Below are positions 1-9,065 of a stretch of 64,000 nt of DNA, one piece after another. The stretch is from DATJLY01 sp963773665 (GTDB taxonomy: Bacteria; Pseudomonadota; Alphaproteobacteria; ATCC43930; CGMCC-115725): the NCBI GenBank assembly GCA_963773665.1, contig CAVZBZ010000001.1:806001-870000 (forward strand), in the 5' to 3' direction. The position numbers and the translations under genes were made by a program. The notes beneath the pieces were generated by a model, which worked only from the letters and a program-made list of their open reading frames with translations, had not been told where the DNA came from and made no database searches. Positions within the stretch are counted from its first letter, which is position 1, and the number at the start of each line of letters is the position of its first letter.

Positions 1-379
1 CGGCGCGTCCCTTGTGGCTGCCGAGATTGTCCATGATGACGATGTCGCCCGGTCTCAGGGTCGGGACGAGAACCTTCTCGACATAGGTCCGGAAGGTCTG
101 GCCGTTGATCGGGGCATCGAGCAGCCAGGGCGCGTCGATACGATCGTGCCGCAGCGCGGCCAGGAAGGTCATGGTCTTCCAGCGCGCCTGCGGCACCTTG
201 GCGCGCAGCCGCCGGCCGCGCGGTCCCCATCCCCGGAGCGGGGCCATGTTGTCCTTGGTCCAGGTCTCATCGATGAAGACCAGGCGCGCCGGTTCAATCC
301 GCCTCTGACGCGCTTTCCACTGCGCTCGCCGTCTCGCCACGTCGGGGCGATCCTGTTCGCTGGCGAGCACGGTTTTTTT
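1..379 (-). CDS. IS630-family transposase, C-terminal DDE frame (partial)
   Basis: I translated this frame by hand from the A8 run. It continues KKTVLASEQDRPDVARRR and reaches VFIDETWTKDN (first catalytic Asp) and then IVIMDNLGSHKG (second catalytic Asp). The third acidic residue lies beyond the window edge. The frame has no start of its own near its 5' end, so it is expressed as the back half of the frameshifted transposase. This is the DDE-superfamily catalytic core that cuts and joins DNA at TA targets. Confidence 0.8.
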
Positions 380-719
380 TGAAGCTCAACTCCTCGGCGT
401 GAACGAACATCCAGACCGCGGTGTAATCGGCCTTGAGGCCGCGCCCGGCGAGTTCGCGGACAAGCCCGCGCAAAGTGAAATCGCGCTCGCGAATGCGCTC
501 GCGCAGCCAAACCTCATGCTCGTCCCGGATCGCCTTCGGCTTGTGCCCGCCCATCTGTCCCGGCACCACGCTCCCCGTCTCCCGGAAGCGCCGCACCCAG
601 GCGATCGCCGTGCTCACGCCAACCCCGAACCGCGACGCCGCTTCATGCCGCGACAGCCCCTCGTTCTCGACCGCCGCAACAACCCGCTCGCGAAGATCCA
701 TCGAATAAGGTTTTGCCAT
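294..719 (-). CDS. IS630-family transposase, N-terminal (DNA-binding) frame
   Basis: 141 residues if read without frameshift. Residues 1-60 form the winged helix-turn-helix of IS630 transposases (MAKPYSMDLRERVV start, then a second helix block around SRHEAASRFGVG), followed by a linker with RERIRERDFTL typical of the family. After the A8 run near codon 113 this frame runs on into unrelated, Arg-rich sequence. The native product is therefore probably a fusion with the DDE frame made by ribosomal slippage. It may act as a DNA-binding regulator if translated alone. Confidence 0.8.
   Translation of the reverse strand: MAKPYSMDLRERVVAAVENEGLSRHEAASRFGVGVSTAIAWVRRFRETGSVVPGQMGGHKPKAIRDEHEVWLRERIRERDFTLRGLVRELAGRGLKADYTAVWMFVHAEELSFKKNRARQRTGSPRRGETASAVESASEAD
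373..380 (-). other. A8 slippery run joining the two IS630 frames
   Basis: Eight consecutive A on the transposase strand sit exactly where the helix-turn-helix frame must change to the DDE frame. Slippage on A runs is the known way two-frame IS630 elements make full-length transposase. Seen: run and frame geometry. Inferred: programmed frameshifting. Confidence 0.6.
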
Positions 720-899
720 TCATGCCGGCCCCCTTCGCCCAGCCAGCATGTTGAATCAGAAACGCCCCCGATTCGGGAATCCCCAATCAACTCCGGCCAA
801 AACAATCCCGCTCTAGGCGGCCGGGGGGGGGTCGCAAGGCGCGGCCCCTGCCTGCCCTTGGCCTCGCGCGCGCGCAACCGCTATCATCGGCGCGCTTTC

Positions 900-2573
900 A
901 TGCTGCTCGGCCTCACCATTCGCGATGTCGTGCTGATCGACCGGCTCGAAGTGAGCTTCCGGCCAGGCCTCTGCGTGCTGACCGGCGAGACCGGCGCCGG
1001 GAAATCGATCCTGCTCGACGCGCTGGGCCTCACGCTCGGCATGCGCGCGGACAGCGCGCTGGTGCGGGCCGGCGCCGAGCAGGCGGTGGTCAGCGCCGAG
1101 TTCGCCCTTCCGCCCGACCATCCGGCCCGCGCGCTCATCGCCGAAGCGGGGCTCGCTGCGGCCGGCGACACGCTTGTCCTGCGCCGCAATCTCGGCGCCG
1201 ACGGGCGGAGCCGCGCCTTCATCGACGATCAGCCGACGAGCGTCGGGCTGTTGCGCCAGGTCGGCGAGACCCTGATCGAGATCGAGGCGCAGTTCGCCGA
1301 ACGGGGCCTCATGGATCCCGCAACCCACCGCGCGGCGCTCGACGCCTTTGGCGGGCATGGCGAGACGCTCGACGCAACCGAGCGCGCGTGGCGCACGTGG
1401 CGCGCGCTCGGCAAGGAGCGCGCCGACGCGGAAGGCGCGCTCGCCAAGGCGCGCGCCGAGGAAGATTACCTTCGCCATGCGCTTGCCGAGCTCGACACGC
1501 TCGATCCCAAGGAAGGCGAAGAGCAGACGCTCGCCGAGGACCGCGCGCTTCTCATGAATCGCGAGCGGATCGAGGAGGCGGTCGAGGCCGCGTTGCGCGA
1601 GCTCGAGGGCGAGCGTGGCGCCGAGCGCGCGATCGGCCACGCCCAGCGCGCACTCGAGCGGCTGCGCGACAAGGCGATGGGAAGGCTCGACGCGGCGGGT
1701 GCCGCCCTCGACCGCGCCGCGCTTGAGACGCGCGAGGCGATCGCCGCGCTGACATCCGAGGCGCGCGCTCTGGGACGCGGCGCGTCCGGGCTCGAGCGCA
1801 TCGAGGAACGGCTCTTTGCGCTCCGCGCGGCGGCGCGCAAGCACGGCATCGCGGTCGATGATCTCCCAGGGCGGCGCGCGGCCATGGCGCAGGCATTAGC
1901 GACGCTCGACGACGGCGGCGAACGGCTCAAGGCGCTCGACCGCCGCGCCGCCGAGGCGCGGGCCGATTATGTCGCGGCCGCGGAGAAACTGGGCCAGCTC
2001 CGCCGCCGCACGGCGCGCGCGCTCGACGCGGCCGTGACGAAGGAGCTGCCGCCCCTGCTCCTCGAAAAGGCGCGCTTCGCCACCGTCCTCGAACCGGTCG
2101 ACGAGCCGGAATGGAGTGCCAGCGGCGCCGAGCGCGTGCGCTTCGAGGTCACGACCAATCCCGGCGCACCCGCGGGGCCGCTCGCCAGGATCGCCTCGGG
2201 CGGCGAGCTGGCGCGCTTCATGCTGGCGCTCAAGGTGGTGCTGGCGCAAAGCTCGTCGGTGCCGACCCTGGTCTTCGACGAGGTCGACAGCGGCATCGGC
2301 GGCGCTGCCGCCGCCGCGGTGGGCGAGCGGCTGCATCGCCTGGGACAGGAATTGCAGGTGCTGGTGGTGACCCATTCGCCGCAGGTGGCAGCGCGCGGCA
2401 CGCACCATTGGCGCGTCGTCAAGGCCGGCGGCAAGCGCGGCGCCACAACGCGCGTCGAGTCCCTGGACCAGGCCGCGCGGCGCGAGGAGATCGCGCGCAT
2501 GCTGTCGGGAGCGTCGATCACGGCCGAGGCGCGCGCCGCCGCCGCGAGCCTCATCGCCGGTGCCGCGCAATGA
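900..2573 (+). CDS. recN: DNA repair protein RecN
   Basis: 557-residue SMC-like ATPase that helps process double-strand breaks. Walker A GETGAGKS is at residues 29-36, the ABC signature SGGELARF at about 430, and Walker B LVFDEVDSG at about 455, separated by the long Glu/Arg/Ala-rich coiled coil typical of RecN. ATG at 900 is chosen because the conserved N-terminal strand begins there; the open frame upstream overlaps the IS element and has no family similarity. The stop overlaps the ligA start (ATGA), so the two repair genes are translationally coupled. Length is normal for the family. Confidence 0.95.
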   Translation: MLLGLTIRDVVLIDRLEVSFRPGLCVLTGETGAGKSILLDALGLTLGMRADSALVRAGAEQAVVSAEFALPPDHPARALIAEAGLAAAGDTLVLRRNLGADGRSRAFIDDQPTSVGLLRQVGETLIEIEAQFAERGLMDPATHRAALDAFGGHGETLDATERAWRTWRALGKERADAEGALAKARAEEDYLRHALAELDTLDPKEGEEQTLAEDRALLMNRERIEEAVEAALRELEGERGAERAIGHAQRALERLRDKAMGRLDAAGAALDRAALETREAIAALTSEARALGRGASGLERIEERLFALRAAARKHGIAVDDLPGRRAAMAQALATLDDGGERLKALDRRAAEARADYVAAAEKLGQLRRRTARALDAAVTKELPPLLLEKARFATVLEPVDEPEWSASGAERVRFEVTTNPGAPAGPLARIASGGELARFMLALKVVLAQSSSVPTLVFDEVDSGIGGAAAAAVGERLHRLGQELQVLVVTHSPQVAARGTHHWRVVKAGGKRGATTRVESLDQAARREEIARMLSGASITAEARAAAASLIAGAAQ

Positions 2574-4681
2574 GCGCCAAGGACACGGGCACCCGCGCCG
2601 TCTCGGCGCTTTCCGAGGCCGATGCCAAGGCGGAGCTGAAGCGCCTTGCGGCGGCCATCTCGCATCATGACCGGCTCTATTACGAGAAGGACGCGCCCGA
2701 GATCTCGGACGCGGACTATGACGCGCTGCGGCGGCGCAATGACGCGATCGAAAAGCGCTTTCCGAAACTCGTCCGCGCCGACAGTCCCTCGCGCCGCGTG
2801 GGCGCAGCACCGTCGACGGGCTTCGCCAAGGTGCGGCACCCGACGCCGATGCTGTCGCTCGACAATGCCTTCGACGACGACGAAGTGCGCGCTTTCTTCC
2901 GTACCATCCGCAATTTCTTCAAGGCGCCCGCCGACATCGCCCGGGTCGAGGAGGACAGGATCGAGGTCATAGCCGAGCCGAAGATCGACGGGCTTTCCGC
3001 CTCGATCCGCTACGAGCGCGGCAAGCTCGCGCTGGCGGCGACGCGCGGCGACGGTGTCGTCGGCGAGGACGTGACCGAGAACATCCGCACGCTGCGCACC
3101 GTGCCGAAGGAGCTCGACGGAAGCGGCTGGCCCGATGTCATCGAGGTTCGCGGCGAGGTCTATATGGAGCATCCCGGCTTCTTCGCGCTCAACGAGGAGC
3201 GCGAGAAGGCGGGCGAGCCGGTCTTCGCCAATCCACGGAACGCCGCCGCGGGCTCGCTGCGTCAGCTCGATCCCACGATCACGGCGCGGCGGCCCCTCAA
3301 ATTCTTCGCCTATGCCTGGGGCGAAGCGAGCCATCCGTTCGCCACGACGCACGAAGAGGCGCTGCAAAAGCTCAGGCACTGGGGATTTGCCGTCAATCCG
3401 CTGTCGAAACTGTGCCGCGGCGTCGATGCGCTCCTGGCATTTCACCGCAAGACCGGGGAGCAGCGCGCGAACCTCCCCTACGACATCGACGGCGTCGTCT
3501 ACAAGGTGAACGACCTCGATCTCGAAGCGCGACTGGGCTTCGTTTCGCGCGCGCCGCGCTGGGCGATCGCACACAAATTTCCGGCGCAGCAGGCCGAGAC
3601 GGTGCTGAAGAAAATCCGCATCCAGGTCGGCCGCCGCGGCACTTTGACCCCGGTCGCCGATCTCGAGCCGATCACGGTCGGCGGCGTCGTCGTACAGCAC
3701 GCGACCTTGCACAACGAGGACGAGATCGAGCGCAAGGACATTCGCGAAGGCGACACGGTCGTCATCCAGCGCGCCGGCGACGTCATCCCCCAGGTGGTCT
3801 CGGTGGTGACGGCACGCCGTCCGCACGGGAGCCGCCCCTACAAATTCCCGACCCACTGTCCTGAATGCGGCAGCCTTGCCGTGCGCGAGGAGGGCGAGGC
3901 GGCGCGGCGCTGCACCGGCGGCCTTATCTGCCCGGCGCAGGCGGTGGAGCGGCTGAAGCATTTCGTCTCGCGCGACGCGTTCGACATCGAGGGCATGGGC
4001 GAAAAGCACGTTCAGGAATTCTGGGAGGACAAGCTCATCCGCACGCCCGCCGACATCTTTCGCCTGAAGGCCGAAGATCTCGAGGAGCGCGAAGGCTGGG
4101 GCAAGGTGAGCGCCCAGAAGCTGATCGATGCGATCGGCGCGCGCCGCGAGATCGCTCTCGACCGGTTCATCTATGCGCTCGGCATTCCGCAGGTCGGCGA
4201 GGCGACGGCGAAGCTTCTGGCGCGGCACTATCGCTCGTTCGAGCGTTGGCGCACGGCAATGGAAGAAGCGAACGAACCCGACAGCGACGCGCGGCGCGAA
4301 CTCGAGGACATCCACGGCATCGGCGAGGACATGGCGGCCGACATCTTCGGGTTCTTCGCCGAGCGGCACAACCGCGAGGTGCTCGACGATCTGAGGCGCG
4401 CCCGCGTGCGCATCCTCGACTACGAAGCGCCGCAGACATCGCGCGGGTCGCCCTTGGCCGGCAAGACCATCGTCTTCACCGGCACGCTCGAAGCGATGTC
4501 GCGCTCGGAAGCGAAGAGCCGAGCCGAGGCCTTGGGCGCGAACGTCACCTCGAGCGTCTCGCGAAATACCGACTACGTCGTGCTCGGTGCGGATGCGGGA
4601 TCCAAGGCCGACAAGGCCAAGGAACTGGGCGTCGCGACGCTCTCCGAAGAGGAGTGGCTGAAGCTCGCCCGCGCCGGTTGA
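2570..4681 (+). CDS. ligA: NAD-dependent DNA ligase LigA
   Basis: 703 residues. Seals nicks in replication, repair and recombination using NAD+. Visible order: NTase N-terminal lobe with DADYDAL, the adenylated Lys in AEPKIDG at residue 138, OB fold, four-Cys zinc finger (CPECG ... CTGGLIC) around 430-455, helix-hairpin-helix repeats, and a C-terminal BRCT domain (GKTIVFTGTLE onward). The start overlaps the recN stop by four bases. This pairing (recN then ligA) is common in alphaproteobacteria. No frame damage is visible. Confidence 0.97.
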   Translation: MSAKDTGTRAVSALSEADAKAELKRLAAAISHHDRLYYEKDAPEISDADYDALRRRNDAIEKRFPKLVRADSPSRRVGAAPSTGFAKVRHPTPMLSLDNAFDDDEVRAFFRTIRNFFKAPADIARVEEDRIEVIAEPKIDGLSASIRYERGKLALAATRGDGVVGEDVTENIRTLRTVPKELDGSGWPDVIEVRGEVYMEHPGFFALNEEREKAGEPVFANPRNAAAGSLRQLDPTITARRPLKFFAYAWGEASHPFATTHEEALQKLRHWGFAVNPLSKLCRGVDALLAFHRKTGEQRANLPYDIDGVVYKVNDLDLEARLGFVSRAPRWAIAHKFPAQQAETVLKKIRIQVGRRGTLTPVADLEPITVGGVVVQHATLHNEDEIERKDIREGDTVVIQRAGDVIPQVVSVVTARRPHGSRPYKFPTHCPECGSLAVREEGEAARRCTGGLICPAQAVERLKHFVSRDAFDIEGMGEKHVQEFWEDKLIRTPADIFRLKAEDLEEREGWGKVSAQKLIDAIGARREIALDRFIYALGIPQVGEATAKLLARHYRSFERWRTAMEEANEPDSDARRELEDIHGIGEDMAADIFGFFAERHNREVLDDLRRARVRILDYEAPQTSRGSPLAGKTIVFTGTLEAMSRSEAKSRAEALGANVTSSVSRNTDYVVLGADAGSKADKAKELGVATLSEEEWLKLARAG

Positions 4682-4686
4682 TCCGC

Positions 4687-5427
4687 TTATGCCGCGGCGG
4701 AAATGAGAAAGGTCGCTCCGGTCGCGAGATAGATCCCGAGGATGAGCCGGCCGAACGCCCGCTCGCTCAAGCGGAGCTGGACGCGCTGACCGAGCCACAT
4801 GCCGGCGCCCGTGGGCACGAGCATCAGGACCGAATAGAAGAAGAGCGACAGGTCGCCGATGCCCGAGGCATAGATGCCGATGAAAATGCCGAGCGCGGCG
4901 ATCCAGTAGAGCAGCGAAATGCCCGAGACGAAGCGGTCCTTCGAGAGCCGCATGCCGAGCACATAGATCATCAGCGGCGGGCCGTAATAGGCGGCGATGC
5001 CGCCCAAGAGCCCGGCGAAGGCGCCCACCGCCGGGTCCGCCCAGTGTCGCTGCGCGCGGCTTACGACGAGGGCCGGGCGGAAATGGAGGACGAGCGGGAG
5101 CGCGATGAGCGCGAGCCCCATCGCAAGCTCGAGCGCACGCTGCGGCAACCGCACGAGGAGCTGCGTGCCGACCAGCGTGAAGGCGAACACGACGGGCGCC
5201 AGCACGCGGAACTCGGCGAGGCTCGCGCGGAAATTCCCGCCCTGAAAGCTCTGCACGAAGTTCGATACGATCATCGGCACGACGAGCAGCGCCACGGCGT
5301 GCTTCAAGCCGACGACGAGCGTCACGAGCGGGATCGCGACGAGCGGCAGTCCCAATGCCGCGAGCCCCTTGACCGCGCCGCCGGCAAAGACGCCGAGCGC
5401 GGCGAGCAGAAGCGTGAGCGGAGCCAC
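4687..5427 (-). CDS. TSUP-family membrane transporter (TauE/SafE-like)
   Basis: 246 residues with about eight hydrophobic helices and the two-fold repeat of the TSUP family (GVFAGGAVKGLAALGLPL near the N terminus and LLGGIAAYYGPPLMIYVLG in the second half). Family members export or import sulfite, sulfoacetate or small organic sulfur acids; the substrate here cannot be read from sequence. It converges on ligA with a five-base gap. The FMN reductase gene lies 18 bases upstream, so they may be co-transcribed, which would fit a redox or sulfur-related job, but that is inference. Confidence 0.85.
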   Translation of the reverse strand: MAPLTLLLAALGVFAGGAVKGLAALGLPLVAIPLVTLVVGLKHAVALLVVPMIVSNFVQSFQGGNFRASLAEFRVLAPVVFAFTLVGTQLLVRLPQRALELAMGLALIALPLVLHFRPALVVSRAQRHWADPAVGAFAGLLGGIAAYYGPPLMIYVLGMRLSKDRFVSGISLLYWIAALGIFIGIYASGIGDLSLFFYSVLMLVPTGAGMWLGQRVQLRLSERAFGRLILGIYLATGATFLISAAA

Positions 5428-5445
5428 GCCTGGCGCGCGGACGGC

Positions 5446-6012
5446 TCAGCCGGCGGCGCGCTTCCAGCGCAGGGTGAAGCTTTTCAGCTCGGCCATGAGC
5501 TGGCGGATGAGGTCGCGCGCGGTGGCGTCCGTAAGCCGCCCCTCGGCATCGAATTTCTTGGGCGCCTCGGAGATATAGACCTGCGGCGTGTTGAGCGGGA
5601 AGCAGTTGAGCGAGACGCACATGTGGCGCAGGTGATACTGCGCGCGCACGCCGCCCAGAAGGCTGCCCGAGGCGCTGATCATGGCGCAGGGCTTCCAGTT
5701 GAACGGCTGATCCGGCGGGCGCGAGGCCCAGTCGATCGCGTTCTTCAAGACGCCCGAGACCGAGTAATTGTATTCGGGCGTGACGAACAGGATCGCGTCG
5801 GCCGCCTTGATGCGGTCGCGGAAATTCTGCACCACCGGCGGATAGCCCTTCATCCGCACGTCGTCGTCGTAATGCGGCAGATCGCGCAGCTCGGCCGTCT
5901 CGAGCGTCATGCCGTCGGGCAGAAGCTCGCCTGCCGCGCGCAGCGCCGCCGTGTTGTAGGAGCCCTTGCGCAGGCTTCCGGACATGCCGAGCACGGTCAC
6001 GGCATCGCTCAT
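5446..6012 (-). CDS. NADPH-dependent FMN reductase-family flavoprotein
   Basis: 188 residues with a flavodoxin-like fold. The FMN phosphate loop is at the N terminus (VLGMSGSLRKGSYN) and the conserved FVTPEYNYSVSGVLKNAIDW block sits mid-protein. These motifs place it with chromate/azo/quinone reductase-like NADPH:FMN oxidoreductases (ArsH/ChrR/YieF type). The cellular acceptor is unknown. It precedes the TSUP transporter on the same strand. Confidence 0.88.
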   Translation of the reverse strand: MSDAVTVLGMSGSLRKGSYNTAALRAAGELLPDGMTLETAELRDLPHYDDDVRMKGYPPVVQNFRDRIKAADAILFVTPEYNYSVSGVLKNAIDWASRPPDQPFNWKPCAMISASGSLLGGVRAQYHLRHMCVSLNCFPLNTPQVYISEAPKKFDAEGRLTDATARDLIRQLMAELKSFTLRWKRAAG

Positions 6013-6114
6013 GAATTTTCGCTCCTTGTGCGATGTGCGGCAGGCGGATGCCCGCGTCGCGCTCCCATAATTCGCGCGCTACCGGCGGGCAAGGGGTTTC
6101 TCGGCGCCACAAAC

Positions 6115-6152
6115 GAAAAGGACCCGCGAGGGGTTGCGCGCCCCGCGGGTCC
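6115..6152 (-). terminator. Rho-independent terminator after the Bax-inhibitor-1 gene
   Basis: Perfect 8-bp stem ggacccgc/gcgggtcc, continued by a GGGG/CCCC pair after a two-base bulge, with a seven-base loop. On the reverse strand it is followed by CTTTTCGTTT. It lies 26 bases past the stop at 6178, in the right orientation to end that transcript. Confidence 0.8.
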
Positions 6153-6177
6153 TGTCGATCCGGGATTGGCGCGCTGC

Positions 6178-6894
6178 TTAGTCGCGCCGCTGACCCGTGA
6201 GCTGCATCAGGATCACGAACAGGTTGATGAAGTCGAGATAGAGCTTGAGCGCGCCCATGATCGCCTTCTTGCCGGCGACGACCGAGCTGTCGCCTTCCCA
6301 ATACATCTCCTTGATGCGCTGCGTGTCCCAGGCGGTCAATCCGACGAACACCAGGACGCCGATGATCGAGATCGCGAACTGCAGCCCGGGCGAGCCCAGG
6401 AACAGGTTGACGAGGCTGGCGACGATGATGCCGATGAGGCCCATGAACAGGAACGCGCCAAAGCGCATCAAATCGGTCCGCGTCGTATAGCCGTAGAGGC
6501 TCATCGCCAGGAAGGTCGCAGAGGTGATGAAGAAGGTCTGCGCGATGCTGGCGCCCGTGTAGACGATGAAGAGGCCGGACAGCGACAGTCCGACAAGGCC
6601 CGCATAGGCCCAGAAGGTGAGCTGCGCCGCACCGAGGCTCATGCTCTGGATGCGGAAGCTCAGCAGCAGCACCAGCGCCAGCGGTGCGAATATCACCACC
6701 CAAAAAAGCGCGGTGCCGAAGATCGCCTGGTAGAACCCGCTTGCGGCGGCGACATAGGCAACAGCGCCGGTGATCGCGAGGCCGCCGGCCATGTAATTGT
6801 AGACGCGCAACATGTAGTCGCGCAGCCCGACATCGATGCCGACTTGCGGCATCGTCGCCCGTGCGGTCCAGCGGTTACCTTGATCGAATGACAT
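6178..6894 (-). CDS. Bax inhibitor-1/YccA family integral membrane protein
   Basis: 238 residues with seven hydrophobic helices. N-terminal RDYMLRVYNYMAGGLAITG and C-terminal AWDTQRIKEMYWEGD followed by GALKLYLDFINLFVILMQ are the UPF0005/BI-1 signatures, including the acidic residues that form the pH-sensing di-aspartyl pair in characterised homologues. Family members are calcium or proton leak channels or protease modulators; the role in bacteria is poorly defined. The ATG at 6894 fits the usual short charged N terminus. The frame stays open further upstream but has no family similarity. Confidence 0.9.
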   Translation of the reverse strand: MSFDQGNRWTARATMPQVGIDVGLRDYMLRVYNYMAGGLAITGAVAYVAAASGFYQAIFGTALFWVVIFAPLALVLLLSFRIQSMSLGAAQLTFWAYAGLVGLSLSGLFIVYTGASIAQTFFITSATFLAMSLYGYTTRTDLMRFGAFLFMGLIGIIVASLVNLFLGSPGLQFAISIIGVLVFVGLTAWDTQRIKEMYWEGDSSVVAGKKAIMGALKLYLDFINLFVILMQLTGQRRD

Positions 6895-7193
6895 GAATTC
6901 CCTCCGCCCCGACTGGGGGCTTCTCAGGCCGTGGATATTGGCACGACGGGGTGACAAATCAATGGCTGCCGGGAGCTGCGGCGAGTCGGATCCCGCGGCA
7001 AATGCCCATCCATTCCTATCCCGGAGCATCCGCGAAGCGGCCGTTTCGGCGCTCCCCAGCGGAAGCGGATCGCCGCCGCGATGCCGTACTCAAGCATATG
7101 CTGGGCCGACCGCCGCAGCCGCACAAGCCGCTAGGGAAGAAGGCGCGGCCAGCGAGCAAGGGACGGGTGAGAAAGGGGAAGGCGCGGGGTTAG

Positions 7194-7532
7194 TTATTGC
7201 TGCGGCACCGTCCGCTCAAAGCAGCGCTGTCCCGCCATTAGCATGGCAATCATGGTGTTTTTGTCCTTGCCTTGCAGGGCCGCCACGCCGCTCGCGCGGA
7301 CCGCCGAGTCGGCGCTCACCCAGTCTTTCCAAGAAACTGCGTTTGGAGCCGTCGCAACCAGGCACGCGCAATAGGCTCCGTTATATTTTGGCGGCACATC
7401 CGTTCGCGGTTGCTGCCGGCACCCTGCGCCGAGCGTGTCGATGCCGCTTTGCGGCCAATCGCTTGCTACTGCTGGAAGCGCGGCAACAATAACCGCCGCA
7501 AACGAAACCCACAAAATGTGCCCCTTGCTCAT
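7194..7532 (-). CDS. Small secreted Cys-containing protein, function unknown
   Basis: 112 residues. Residues 1-24 are a clear signal peptide (short charged start, hydrophobic ILWVSFAAVIVAALP, then a VAS cleavage site). The mature part has four Cys (about 38, 55, 57 and 104), which could form two periplasmic disulfides. I do not recognise a family. Codon use is less GC-biased than in neighbours, matching its place in a less GC-rich islet next to an insertion sequence. It is probably a real gene because signal peptide, Cys pattern and length agree. Confidence 0.6.
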   Translation of the reverse strand: MSKGHILWVSFAAVIVAALPAVASDWPQSGIDTLGAGCRQQPRTDVPPKYNGAYCACLVATAPNAVSWKDWVSADSAVRASGVAALQGKDKNTMIAMLMAGQRCFERTVPQQ

Positions 7533-8043
7533 CGTTTGCCCCCAGATTTGCGACTCAGAAGCGAAGTGTGGTAGGCAACTTCAATGCAGCCCAATTCCAG
7601 TGCGGCGGAAGAGGTTTTTGTCGTGGCCATACGCCGCTGCGCACTTCTCCAAGACCAGCGTATCACGATCCACGTTACTTGGCTGTGCGGCGAGCCAACG
7701 CTGGGGGTTAGCTTTGCCACTCCGGTTGGGGACGAAATCGACCTCCAGCGTAGTTCACCTTGCGTGGTCCCCAGCCTTAACGAAACTCAGCATCGTTTGG
7801 CGGAGGCGCTAGGGCTTCGTTCAACCGCAGCCGCAGGGCCTCAAAGGCATCGCGCGGCTCAGTAACGAGCACGTTCTGGCCGCCAGCCCAAAACTGTAAG
7901 CAACCGCCCTCCCCACTCGCGTTGAATGTGAGGCGATCAGTTCTGAGAGTCATCGCCATTTCCGCTGGTGCCATCGCCCACCCCCCGTAAAATCAAACGC
8001 CAGTTGCCCCGCCCGCTCTAGCTGCGCCCGCTCATTGAGTCGC
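7533..8043. other. About 510-base stretch with no well-supported gene
   Basis: This is less G+C-rich than the surrounding genes. It contains overlapping short frames on both strands, of which only 7777-7974 (reverse) looks protein-like. No RNA gene, repeat or insertion-sequence end could be recognised. It separates the secreted-protein gene from the IS1595 transposase and may be remnant DNA brought in with the element. Confidence 0.5.
7777..7974 (-). CDS. Possible small protein of 58-65 residues
   Basis: The frame reads as a compact soluble peptide with a plausible strand-strand-helix pattern (LTFNASGEGGCLQFWAGG then a C-terminal helix AFEALRLRLNEAL). The start may be the first ATG or the third (MTLRTDRL). 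No family is recognised. A competing frame on the other strand (7584-7865) overlaps it, so it could be chance. Confidence 0.25.
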   Translation of the reverse strand: MAPAEMAMTLRTDRLTFNASGEGGCLQFWAGGQNVLVTEPRDAFEALRLRLNEALAPPPNDAEFR

Positions 8044-9013
8044 TCAGGCTTCGGCTTCCGCGCCGCCTTGGCTTCCTCCGTCAGCCTGTCGGTAGGTCAA
8101 CCGCTTCCCGGCGACACCCTTGAGCGCCTTCGCGGCCCGTTGCGTATCGTCCACGTCGAGCGCGGCGCGGTTGCTGTACCGGAAGCTAAATTCATTCAGG
8201 TATCGGTGCAGATGTTCCTCGCTGACATGATGGTACGTGCCAATGAGCCCGCGCTTGAGGATCGCGAAGAACCCCTCGACGGTGTTGGTATGAACATCGT
8301 CGCGGACGTATTCGCCCGCTTTGTGGTTCACGCTTGCGCGGCGATAGCCCCAAGCGCCTGATTGCGTGATGGCGCTGTCATCGGAATAAATCTTCGTCCC
8401 GCGCCGGACGTTCTTGCCGACGATCTCGCGCAGGTTCGCCCCTGTAACCTCGGGGACGTGATAAGCGCGCGCTTTGCCGTTGCGCTCGACCAAAGCGAAC
8501 ACGGGGGCCTTAGTAGCGTGCGGCCCATGCCCACGATTTCGGGGTGCGCTTGTTCGCGTGTTTGTTCTTCTCCGATCCGCCGATGTAAGCCTCGTCGATT
8601 TCGACGGTGCCCCCGTTGCCGCCAAGCTCGGTGGGGAACAGGTCGCGGAAAGTTTCCCGGATCCGCATCGCCATGAACCAAGCCGTCCGATAGGAGCCGA
8701 AGCCGAGCATCCGATAGAGTTGATGGGCCGACATGCCCTTCTTGCTGGCGGTCATCAGCGCGACCGCCAACAGCCACTTGTGCAGCGGGATATGGCTACG
8801 CTCGAAAAGCGTGCCCATCATCGCGGTAAATGGCTTGCGACAATCGCGGCATTTCCAGAGGCCGGGCCGAGTTGATTTCCCCTGCATCTCGTGCGCGTTG
8901 TTGACCGAGCCGCAAAACGGGCACATCGGGCCATCGGGCCAGCGGGAAGCCTCAAAGTGCTTCCGGGCCGCTTCTTCATCGTTGTAGATCGGATCGGTAA
9001 TGTTCGTGGACAT
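8044..9013 (-). CDS. IS1595-family transposase (one frame break)
   Basis: After removing one extra base the gene encodes about 322 residues, normal for the family. First frame (from 9013): zinc ribbon CPFCG...CRDC, then VEIDEAYIGG with the first catalytic Asp. The frame breaks near 8535-8550, after EKNKHANKRTP. Second frame: KIYSDDSAI (second Asp) and HTNTVEGFFAILKRG with the terminal Glu, then YLNEFSFRYSNR. All core residues are present, so the break is the only visible lesion. It could be a sequence error like those elsewhere in the window, or a genuine inactivating insertion. Confidence 0.8.
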
Positions 9014-9037
9014 CGCGGGCTTCCTTCGTTGCCCGCC

Positions 9038-9065
9038 ATTCTACCTATAGACACGGGTATGTCAA
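9038..9065 (-). promoter_or_regulatory. Sigma-70-like promoter of the IS1595 transposase
   Basis: Reading the reverse strand: TTGACA (9065-9060), a 16-base spacer, then TAGAAT (9043-9038), placed 24 bases before the transposase ATG. The -35 box is a perfect consensus match and the -10 box is close to consensus, unusual for this GC-rich genome and typical of a mobile element carrying its own promoter. Confidence 0.6.

Larger units (their letters stand above)
1..719 (-). mobile_element. IS630-family insertion sequence, truncated by the window start
   Basis: Two overlapping reading frames on the reverse strand together encode an IS630/Tc1-type transposase: a helix-turn-helix half (294-719) and a DDE half running out of the window at base 1. 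The frames meet at an eight-base A run, the usual layout for two-frame IS630 elements. The outer inverted repeat should lie in 720-899, but the other end is missing, so the repeat and the TA target duplication cannot be defined. The family is clear; the boundary is not. Confidence 0.85.
8044..9065 (-). mobile_element. IS1595-family (ISXO2-like) element; ends not defined
   Basis: A single transposase gene of ISXO2 type with its own promoter just upstream. I looked for terminal inverted repeats in 7900-8044 and 9014-9300 and found no convincing pair, so the limits given are simply the transposase plus promoter. The transposase carries one frame break. The surrounding DNA is less GC-rich than the chromosome-like genes on either side. 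Confidence 0.7.

Noticed and set aside
1967..6703. A reverse-strand open frame of more than 1500 codons opposite recN and ligA
   Set aside because: It is antisense to two well-conserved genes, is Arg/Ala-rich with no recognisable domain, and is the expected by-product of very high GC in third codon positions.
7584..7865. Forward open frame of 93 codons next to the secreted-protein gene
   Set aside because: No recognisable motif or ribosome binding site, and it overlaps a competing reverse frame that looks more protein-like.
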